This document shows, piece by piece, positions 36,256-46,581 of a DNA stretch of 64,000 nt. Each line of letters starts with the position of its first letter. Positions within the stretch are counted from its first letter, which is position 1. Position numbers and translations under genes: made by a program. The stretch is from Sipunculus nudus (lineage: Eukaryota; Annelida; Sipuncula; Golfingiida; Sipunculidae), in contig CM049306.1 of NCBI GenBank assembly GCA_026874595.1, positions 94,107,642-94,171,641 on the forward strand. The letters are read 5' to 3'. Below the pieces are notes generated by a model. It had not been told where the DNA came from. It did not search any database and worked only from the letters and a program-made list of their open reading frames with translations.

Positions 36256-37600
36256 GGTATACGTTTTCTATGCGTCCGCGTAAACTTTCCGAGCCAATAT
36301 TGTATGCCCTCAAAAATCAAACTAACATGCAGTTGAATTTACATATTACTATTTTTTTTAATACATGGTATCCAGTTTGTAACTATACCGGGTATAGGTT
36401 TTCTATGCGTCCACGTAAACTTTGCGAGCCAAAATTATATGCCTTCAAAAATCAAACAAAAATGCCGTCGGATTTACAAATTACTATTTTTTTAATACAT
36501 ATGGTATTCAGTTTATTACTATACCGTGTATAAGTTTACTATGCGTCCACGTACACTTTGCGAGCCATAATTGAATGCCTTCAAAAATCAAACAAACATA
36601 CAGTCGGATTTACAAATTACAATTTTTTTTAAATACATATGGTATCCAGTCTATAACTATAACGTGTATAAGTTTACTATGCGTCCACGTACACTTTGCG
36701 AGCCATAATTGTATGCCTTCAAAAATCAAACAAACATGCAGTTGAATTTACAAATTACTATTTTTTTAATACATTGTATCCAGTTTATTACTATACCGTG
36801 TATAAGTTTACTATGCGTCCACGTACACTTTGCGAGCCATAATTGTATGCCTTCAAAAATCAAACAAACATGCAGTCGGATTTACAAATTACTATTTTTT
36901 TTAAATACATATGGTAACCAGTCTATAATTATAACGTGTATAAGTTTACTATGCGTCCACGTACACTTTGCCAGCCATAATTGTATGCCTTCAAAAATCA
37001 AACAAACATGCAGTCGGATTTACAAATTACTATTTTTTTAAATACATATGGTAACCAGTCTATAATTATAACGTGTATAAGTTTACTATGCGTCCACGTA
37101 CACTTTGCGAGCCATAATTGTATGCCTTCAAAAATCAAACAAACATGCAGTCGGATTTACAAATTACTATTTTTTTTAAATACATATGGTAACCAGTCTA
37201 TAACTATAACGTGTATAAGTTTACTATGCGTCCACGTACACTTTGCAAGCCATAATTGTATGCCTTCAAAAATCAAACAAACATGCAGTCGGATATACAA
37301 ATTACTATTTTTTTTAAATACATATGGTAACCAGTCTATAATTATAACGTGTATAAGTTTACTATGCGTCCACGTACACTTTGCGAGCCATAATTGTATG
37401 CCTTCAAAAATCAAACAAACTTGCAGTCGGATATACAAATTACTATTTTTTTTAAATACATATGGTAACCAGTCTATAATTATAACGTGTATAAGTTTAC
37501 TATGCGTCCACGTACACTTTGCGAGCCATAATTGTATGCCTTCAAAAATCAAACAAACATGCAGTCGGATATACAAATTACTTTTTGTTTTAGAACTTGT
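36256..37600. repeat. 138-bp satellite, ten copies
   Basis: Landmark ATGCGTCCACGTACACTTTG occurs at 36270, 36405, 36541, 36679, 36813, 36951, 37088, 37226, 37364 and 37502, so spacing is 134-138 bp and is 137-138 bp in the last copies. Copies on the right are nearly identical, those on the left more diverged. As 138 is divisible by three, a 210-codon frame (36981-37613) and an antisense frame run through it; these are artefacts of the repeat. Confidence 0.93.
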
Positions 37601-37797
37601 ATTGTACAAGTAAATAATTAACGACTGAAAGGTATAAGCTACTTCTATTCCAAAATCACGCAATTGCAAAAAAAATCTAAGCATGTGAATTGCCAGGGGA
37701 TCTTGAACTGAAGTCGATTACCAATTATTGCCTTTCAATCCGATTCTGGATTCAGTTATTGCAAACAACCGTAATATTCTGTCGGAGACGTAGATCT

Positions 37798-37989
37798 GAT
37801 ATAAACGAGTATTCACATGATATATAAACATCAACATTTTCGTGAATCAAGTGATATTAACCCTTTTAAAGTATTATTTTATTGACATTCAATGATATAA
37901 ACGAGTATTCACATGATATATAAACATCAACATTTTCGTGAATCAAGTGATATTAACACTTTTAAAGTATTATTTTATTGACATTCAAT
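37798..37989. repeat. 96-bp tandem duplication
   Basis: Two adjacent copies (37798-37893 and 37894-37989), starting GATATAAACGAGTATTCACA, differ at about one position (CCCTTTT against CACTTTT), so the duplication is recent. Confidence 0.9.
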
Positions 37990-38940
37990 GATTGGTGCCA
38001 GGTGATTTTCTCTTTTAATTTAAGTGCACACTGCATCATGTATATTGTTAAACTGTCATTAGATGTTTGCTAACACTTTAAAAAGTGACTGAAAATGCAA
38101 TCGATTATTGCGTGCCTAAATGATTTGATTATCAATTACTGACTGACGAGTATTCATCGAGGTTTTGGTACATCCCTAATAAACCAAGCTTAGTCGACAG
38201 AAATCTGGAGAAAGCCCAAATCAGATGTTTCTGAAAGCTTTCTCTATTATATATTCTAAGATAAGCAACTTATTATATTACAGTTCATAAACCACGGCAA
38301 AACAGATTAAAACAGTTATCAAAACAGAATAAAAGGACCCACTAACTCTTACACCCACCAAAAAAAATCAAATAATATGTGTGTATGTGTGTAATGATTT
38401 TAAATGTCTTTCAAAGTGAATTGACTAGGAAAAGTTTAAATTACAACTCGTATATTTTTTTTAAACATTTATGTAAAATGATGAGGCCTACGATTACGAC
38501 CCATTTTTCACAATATTTGGAAGTGGCACCAAGCTATTCTTGCAAGTTATTGCCAGTGAATATTCTAGTTGTTTTTTGTTTGTTTTTTTTTTTTTTTTTG
38601 CATTATACATAATTTTAATTCACATAATCACACTGTCTGGATTTTGTCTGATTTACCCTGTCCCACTACATTTCATATTGACATACTTATCAATATTTTT
38701 TTGTAAAGACATATTTTGCAAGTTTTGCCATAGTATTTTTAATCTGTGATACGTTACAAATAGTCCATGAGAAATTGATAGAGATAGATTTTGAAAATAG
38801 TCTGTTTGGTTGTATTGCAGAAATTGTCCGGCAGATCAGATACGAAACGACTAAAAATCAACACATACTGAGGAATAAATGATACATAATATTGACCCAT
38901 TATAAAAACAGATAATGCAGTCTGTATGTTGAGAAAATAG
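37990..38940. other. Stretch downstream of the lectin gene
   Basis: AT-rich with a T-run near 38583. No other exon of the lectin gene is needed, since a stop codon and a polyadenylation signal lie to the right. Confidence 0.5.
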
Positions 38941-38946
38941 TTTATT
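38941..38946 (-). promoter_or_regulatory. Candidate polyadenylation signal of the lectin gene
   Basis: TTTATT on the plus strand reads AATAAA on the gene strand, about 245 nt downstream of the stop codon. It would give a short 3' UTR. Other AATAAA copies exist in this AT-rich DNA, so the choice is tentative. Confidence 0.4.
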
Positions 38947-39190
38947 CAACAATAGGTTGATGGATAGAGGTATAAAAGCATTTATACTGTGTTCTTGTAG
39001 TTTCGTTTAAACAGGTTGCAAGTCAATGCTCGATAACTATTTCACGTTTCATTTTGTCTGTATTTTACGTTATTGATACCGAGCTGTCCATTTATAAAGT
39101 ATGTACGTTATGCATGCCGATATTTTACATATTACATGATTTATGCACATATCACTTGATACCGCCTATGACCATTGTACATCACATTAC

Positions 39191-39251
39191 TTAGTCTTCC
39201 GTCGCGCTGGCAGTCCACCTGACGTACTGCGTGTCCATTGGACGATTCCTC
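39191..39251 (-). CDS. Cytoplasmic tail exon with stop codon
   Basis: A TTATATTTAG acceptor is followed by one nucleotide that completes the Trp codon of the transmembrane exon, then RNRPMDTQYVRWTASATED and TAA. Phase and the Arg-rich start right after the membrane helix fit a short receptor tail. It holds one Tyr (QYVRW) but no classical ITAM or ITIM. Confidence 0.72.
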
Positions 39252-39267
39252 CTAAATATAAATTTAA

Positions 39268-39317
<50 letters not shown>

Positions 39318-40532
39318 TTATATCAGTATCAAAGTATATCAAATCAGAGCGTATAGAAGAAGTATTATTCAAGGTGAGCTTGAAAGAATAATTGTATAAT
39401 GTGAAAAGTTAAAAACAAATAAAATTCATATTTTTCACGAAATGGATCGTGTCATTTTGTTTTATTTTCATTTCTCAGGTTAGTTCTACCGGGTAAGCTG
39501 TACATTTGTATTTGTTGAGCGAGGGTCAGAGTATTGTATTGTTAAACAATGGCGGGCTTTCAATTAAAGGTTGCCGAGTGCACAGCAGTCTTGTTATGCC
39601 TTTTGTTAAAACCGATCTCTTTGGGATTACGGTGTTTTGTACCCAGCCTATTTATTATTCCGCGTAATAATGAATATAGATGGGCCATAGTAGAAAAAGC
39701 AGGGCAGGCATTGTATTAGCCTTATGAATACTAATGAGCTTCCAGAGTACAAAGGTATTTAAAGATGTGAATACGGTTATTAAGAGACAGAGCTTGCAGA
39801 GACCAGAAGTGCCGTCCGCCGGAGTCCAGAGAGGTGCAGGTGTCGAATGAGATGCTGCCAGCCGATGTCCAGTGAGGTGGTGCCAACGGATGTCCAGTGA
39901 GGTGCAGTGAGGTGCCGCCAGCCAGGATCCAGAGAGTGCCGCCAGCCGGAGTCCAGTAGATCTAGAGACTGTTTAACCGTGTGTTTTTAGCGAAGGTTTA
40001 TATAGTGTATGAACCAATGTATCTAGTGAGGGGTAACAGGCTGGGAACCCCATTTGTTAGGTGATTTTGAGTTCTGTGCCTTTAATGCTCTTTAAATATA
40101 CTCTTGTTGATTATCCGCTGACTTGTGATTTGTTGTGTGCCTGAGTGCTGATATGTTGAGTTCGCCATGAAAACCACAGAGTCTCTACTTTTCCACGTTG
40201 AACCAAAGGCAATCCGGTCCGTCAATTGGTAAAGGCAGCCTTTTCCCTTGGGCACCAGGGTAGGGGCACAGAAAGGGGATACTTTTGTCGGGTGACAATT
40301 TGTACATTGTTCTGAGATTTATTTATTATATAACACTGAACTGCGTCAACAATTCATTGTGACAGAAAAAGGTACCTACCACTTCCGGTATGTGAGGATG
40401 GCAACTGCAGCTATGGCAACCAGAAATATGATGGTAGGGATAACCACCAGAGGAACAGCAGAAATTCCCTGCACGGCAGTACGTCGAACAGCAACGCCAC
40501 CTACCGTCAGAATAAAACAGAAAAATGTACGT

Positions 40533-40578
<46 letters not shown>

Positions 40579-43500
40579 ACCGGTGCCCCTTTTTATTGTT
40601 TGCAGCGGTCTTACAGATGATTGTTTTATTGTGCACACGGATGTTCCATGTGTTGTTGGCATTTGGTTTGTGTACCACGCGTAGCTCGTAATGTAGCGGC
40701 CTCGCCTGGCCGGATGTTGCAGGCTCGGTTTAATCCGCATTGGTTGAACCCTAGATACACAGCGTTCTTAGTTATAGTATGTTCTTTGAACGTGTGTACT
40801 GTGTTAGATTCTTTAGATTGTTAGAGAAATGGAAAATTCTCGGCTTGATGAGAAAAGTTTTATAAAGAAGCTGTGTTTTAGAGCCGAGAGAGAGGTGAAG
40901 GAATATTCCAGCGGACACATAAGTGTGTAAGTCAGTTTGTTGGACCTATTCCGATAAGTGCGGCAATTATAGATTTTCTTCAGATTTTCTTCTGGATTTG
41001 TGACGAATCTTATATGGTCTTCAGTTTACTTTCGGGATTGTTACAAGAACTTTACATTGGACTGTTATTCTCCGAGAGAATTTGTGTGAACTGTTCGTCC
41101 GGCTTATACTTTTTAAAAGACTTATCGCTGTGACAGTGGTGGTATCCAGGTGCTGTGCACTTTGTTTATTTTACTGTGAGATTGTATTGATTTGTTGTTT
41201 TACTGCTGTTATTCTGTATAATTGTATTGATTTAGTGTATTGTAATGTTAGGGTTGTTTTAAGAATAAATTATAACTATTTATTATTAAAGAATTTCTGA
41301 CCTTTATTCATTCCCCTAGACATTTCACGCTGACTAGTGTTACAGAATCTGATTTTCTTATCTCCTTGACAAAACTTATGTTAATCACGCATACGTGATC
41401 TGTTGATATTAGGTTCCGTAACATAAAATTGGGGGCTCGTCTGGGATGCCTAATAGTTTTGAAAATTTATTAGGCCTTGACCTGGACACATTGTTTTATC
41501 ATACATTGATTACAAGATAACATATTGTTTACAATACATTGTTTACAGGATTTATCTCAGTGGTTTTTTGTTATTGTTTAAACATCTTAACATGGCAGAT
41601 TTTAAACCTGAGACATTTGTTTACGATCCCGACCCTGATCAACTTGAACAGTTGACAAAGGAACAGTTGTTGCGGTTGGGACAACACTTAGGGTAAGTGT
41701 GAAAATAACTTTGAGAAAGCATGATATCATTGCTTAAATCATTCAAGATCTAGTTAGCAAAGGTTAATTTGAAGAGAGTGAAGTGGAAACATAAAAAAAT
41801 GACAGCCTTGCTATACAGTTGGAATTAAAAAAGTTAGAAATGCAACATGAGCTAGCATTATAAGAGAGAAAAGAAAGGTGAGAAAGAGAAAGATTAGAAA
41901 AAGAAAACGAAATTGAGTTAAAACGACTGGAGTTAGACTTAAACTAGAACATAGTCTACGTGCTGCCCCAACTCACAGTTTTGATGTTACTAAACACATT
42001 AGACTGGTCCCACCTTTTCAAGAAAAAGAGGTTGATAAATATTTCTTACACTTTGAGAAAGTAGCTGAAAATTTAAAATGGCCTAGGGAAAATTTTACTA
42101 TGCTGTTACAAAATGTATTGACTGGCAAGGTCAGAGAAATTTATACAGAGCTTTCAGTAGAAGCTGCTGCTGACTATGACCTGGTAAAACGGTTAATCCT
42201 AAAAGGTTATGAGTTAGTTCCGGAGGCTTACCGCCAGAAATTCAGAAATTGGGAAATGCGCAAAGAACAGACCTACGTCGAATTTGCTAGGACAAAAGAG
42301 CAGTTGTTTGATCGCTGGTGTAGTTCTAAAAAATGTAATGAAAGATTATGACAATTTGCGCCAGTTGATTTTGCTTGAAGAATTCAAGCGCTGCATTAAC
42401 GCAAATGTTAAAACTTCTCTTGATGAGAAACGTCCTAAAACATTTGACATTGCTGCTCAATTAGCTGATGATTATTCATTGACACACAAAATGTCCTTTA
42501 CTAGCAAATCAAACCAGTCATCCAAAATCAAGAAAGTAAATCAGTATGGTCAAAAGAAGTTTAAGCGCAGTCACCCAGTACTAGTAGTCCTGATAGTTCA
42601 ACAAAGTTCATTGCTACACCTCAGTCCACGTCCACTGTGTCTAAGTTCAACAAAGACCAGGCATGTGAAGAAAATCTGTAATTACTGCAAGAAGGAAGGT
42701 CATCTAATATCTGACTGCTGGAAAGTTGCGAATGAACCAAATAGCAAACCATCTGGTTTTGTTTCAAAATCTATGCATAGCATAGTACAAGAGCCAGGCT
42801 CTTTTCATGTAAATAAGGGGTACAACTCCTTTATTGACTCTTATAAAGAGTTTGATGCTACGGAGGCCCACGTGCCATCTGAATCCAAAGACGAATCCGT
42901 GGCTTTTTGGGTAAAAACCTCAGTCGATTCCTGCGAGGAATTTAATAAGGCTAGGTCCTTTCAAGAATCCTGCGAGGAGTATTCTTTAAATAAGGCTAAG
43001 TCCTTTTATGACTCTTGCGAGAGTATTTCAAATGAGGCCAGGACCTCTTATAACAAACAGAAGTTTGTTTCTGCTGAGGAAAATTCCTCTGTTGACTCCT
43101 ATGAGGAGTTTGATTGTAGAAAGGATGTAGATTCCTTTAAGGACTCTGAAAAAGATATTATGACTGACACTGTCAATGTCAGTTCTTTGTTTGATGAAAC
43201 TGAGGAAGTTGATTCCTCTCCTGACTCTGAAATGAAATTATTTGAGCCATTCATACATGATGGTTTTGTATCATTTTCAAGTGATTTTTCAGACTCTTCC
43301 CCTATTAGAATTTTGAGAGACACTGGCTCAGGCCAAACTCTCATGTTAGCAAACACTTTGCCATTTTCTAATAAGTCCTTTACTGGTATACATGCACTTG
43401 TCAATGGTGTGTTTTCAGACAAGCACACTTCAGTTCCGCTTCACAGTATCCATTTAAAGTCAGCTTTAATTTCTAGGAATATTACTGTGGGCATAAGAAC

Positions 43501-46500
43501 TACTTTACCCTTTAAGGGAATTCAGTTGCTACTAGGCAATGATGTTGCAGGTGACAAAGTACAGCCTGTACCAATAGTGACAGAAAAGGCGTAACTTGAT
43601 CGGGACACTAATCCTGAAAGTCAGGAAATTCCTGGTTTGTATCCTTCATGTGCTGTTACTTGATCTATGGCCAAGAAAAACACACATGAAGATAATGGTC
43701 CAGATGACAACACTCTGGGAGTCACTAGTGACTCGTCCAATGACCCGCCCGTACAGGATGCAGCATTCTCAAGGTCAGAACGTATCGCGGAACAGCATAA
43801 GGACCCTGATAGTTCATGTTTGTTTCCCAGGGCAGTTTCTAAAGATTAACTGTCGCAGAACCCAGTTGGTTCTTTGTCAAAATGGAGTGCTTATGTATAA
43901 ATGGCGACCTCATGATGTATGTGCTGATGAAGAGTGGGCCTTCAAACATCAAATAGTAATGCCCAAAAACTTTCGCAATGAAATTCTAAGCATGGCACAT
44001 GAGGTTCCTTTGCCATTTAAGTATAAATAAAACTTATCAGAAAGTCAGTTCACACTTCTATTTGCCTAACCTCAGGAAAGATGTTGTACAATATTGTAAA
44101 TCATGCCATACATGCCAGATGGTAGGCAAGCCCAGTCAGAATCCTCCTAAGGCCCCACGTAGGCCTATTCCTGCTTCGAGAAACCATTCAGTAGGATTAT
44201 TGTTGATTGTGTTGGACCACTGCCCAAAACAAAATCTGGACATGAATACTTGCTGACAATCATGTCCGCATCTACCAGGTTCCCTGAGGCAATACCATTG
44301 CGCAAAATTAATGCCAAAAGTGTTGTCAAAGATCTGACCACGTTTTTATATCTTTTGGATAGCCAAAATCTGTCCGATCTTACCAAGAGTCTAATTTTAT
44401 GTCTGGCTTATTTCAGCAAGATATGCTTGAGCTAGGTAAAAACAGTACAGCTCTTCGCCATACCATCCTGAAAGTCAGGGCGCCCTCGAGCGTTTTCACC
44501 AGACATTAAAAAACATGATTAGGACCTACTGCTATAACACACAGAAAGACTGGGATGAAGGAATCCACCTATTGCTGTTTGCTGTTTGCTGTCAGAGAAT
44601 CCTTTGAAGAGTCCTTGGGTTTCAGTCCCTTTGAAATAGTTTTCGGACATATAGACCTCGAACTGAACTTCCATTTTCAACTTAAAGAAAAACTCTTGTG
44701 TGAAAATCCTGATTCTTCTAGTATACTGCAGTATGTCTCAGACTTTCGCACTAAACTACACAATGCTTGTGAGATTGCAAAGTCAAATCTAAAATCTGCA
44801 CAAAGTAAAATGAAAACAAAGTATGACAAACACAGTGTAAAATAGGACGTTTCAGCCTGGTGAAAAGTTCCTTGCCTTACTTCCCATCCTTGGCAGACCT
44901 CTGCAAGCTAGGTATTTTGGTCCTTACAGTGTTGACAAGAAAGTCAGTGATTTAAATTACATACTGTTGACACCAGATAGGCGTAAGAAGAAACAACTGT
45001 GCCATATTAACATGTTGAAACCATATTATGACAGAAATGGCACATCATATGTTGTACATAATGTTACTGCTGTAAATTGTGTAAAAACAGGCCCTAACCC
45101 AGTTAGAGTAGATACTGATTGTATGTGTGATGTAGACATCCAGTGTGGAACAGTACCACGAAAGAACTCAGATGTGCTTAACAACCTGGATGCAAAACTG
45201 TCACACCTTACCGCACAACAACAACAAGATCTCAAGAATCTGCTGTGGAATTATGAACATTTGTTTAGTGACATTCCAACGCGAACTTACATATTATGCC
45301 ATGACGTCAATGTTGGCGAGGCAAGTGCAGTCAAGCAACATCCTTAAAGACTGAATTCAGAAAAGCAAAAGTATGGCATAGATCATCCAATTTGTTATAT
45401 CTCAAGAAAGTTTAATGCAAACCAGAAAAACTACTCCACTATTGAAAAAGAATGTTTGGCTTTGATTTTGGCATTGCAACATTTTGAATTTTATGTTACT
45501 TCATCAGTCAAGCCTATCATTGTCTTCAGTGATCACAAGCCCCTCACGTTAATGAACAAGCTGAAGTGTAAAAATCAAAGATTGTTGAGATGGAGTTTGT
45601 TCTTACAGGATTACAATCTTGAAATCAAACACATTAAAGGGAAAGACAATGTACTTGATGAATGCTTATCGAGATGTTTATGAAATGTTGTAAATAATAT
45701 GGTTTTGAAATGTTGTAATAATTTAGTGATTGTGATCGCAAAAAGAAAGTTTTGAGAAAACTTTCTTTTTCTTACAGGAGGGGGAGTGTTACAGGTGCCC
45801 GTTTTTATTGTGTGCAGCGGTCTTACAGATGATTGTTTTATTGTGCACACGGATGTTCCATGTGTTGTTGGCATTTGGTTTGTGTGCCACGCTTAGCTCG
45901 TGTTGTAGCGGCCTCGCCTTGCCGGATGTTGCAGGCTCGGTTTAATCCGCATTGGTTGAACCCTAGATACACAGCGTTCTTTGTTCTAGTATGTTCTTTG
46001 AACTTCTTATATTGTTCAAGAAATGGACAATTCTCGGCTTGAGGTGAAAAGTTATATAAAGAAAGAATTGTTTTAGAGCCGAGAGAGAGGTTAGAGAATA
46101 TTCCAGATTTCCAGATTTGTGACGAATCTTATTTGGTCTTCAGTTTACTTTCGGCATTGTTACAAGAGCTTTACATTGGACTGTTATTCTCCGAGAGAAT
46201 TTGTGTGAACTGTTCTTCCGGCTTATACATTTTAAAGGACTTATCGCTGTGACAGTGGTGTATCCAGGTACTGTGCACTTTGTTTATTTCACTGTGTAAT
46301 TGTATTGATTTGTTGTTATACTGCTATTATGCTGTGTAATTGTATTGATTTAGTGTATTGTTATGTTAGGGTTGTTTTAAGAAAAAAATTATTTGTTAAC
46401 AAAAAACACTGACTTCTTTTTTCATACCCCTAGACATATCACGCTGCCTAGTGTTACAGAATCTGATTTTTTTTTATCTCCTTGACAAAATTTATGTTCA

Positions 46501-46549
46501 TCATGCATACGTGATCTGTTGATATTAGGTGCCGTAAAAGTATATATAT

Positions 46550-46581
<32 letters not shown>

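Larger units (their letters stand above)
40575..46539 (+). mobile_element. Gmr1-type Ty3/gypsy LTR retrotransposon, defective
   Basis: Two LTRs (40575-41423 and 45787-46539) flank a primer site matching the tRNA-Pro 3' end, broken gag and pol, and a polypurine tract. Domains in order are Gag, zinc knuckle, aspartic protease, integrase, then the start of reverse transcriptase and the end of RNase H. Integrase before RT is the order known from Gmr1 elements and differs from ordinary gypsy elements. The body has stops and frameshifts and most of RT is deleted. It is inserted in a (TA)n tract in the last large intron of the lectin gene, antisense to it. The 3' end of the 3' LTR is worn, so its last bases are uncertain. 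Confidence 0.9.

Noticed and set aside
36256-37600. CRISPR-like array
   Set aside because: Units are contiguous with no unique spacers, and the DNA is eukaryotic.
36981-37613. 210-codon open frame
   Set aside because: It is a translation of the 138-bp satellite, whose period is a multiple of three; the antisense frame is open as well.
39592-40335. Solo LTR with TGTTATGCC...TATATAACA ends
   Set aside because: TG...CA ends are present but flanks show no target duplication, so it is only mentioned as a possibility.
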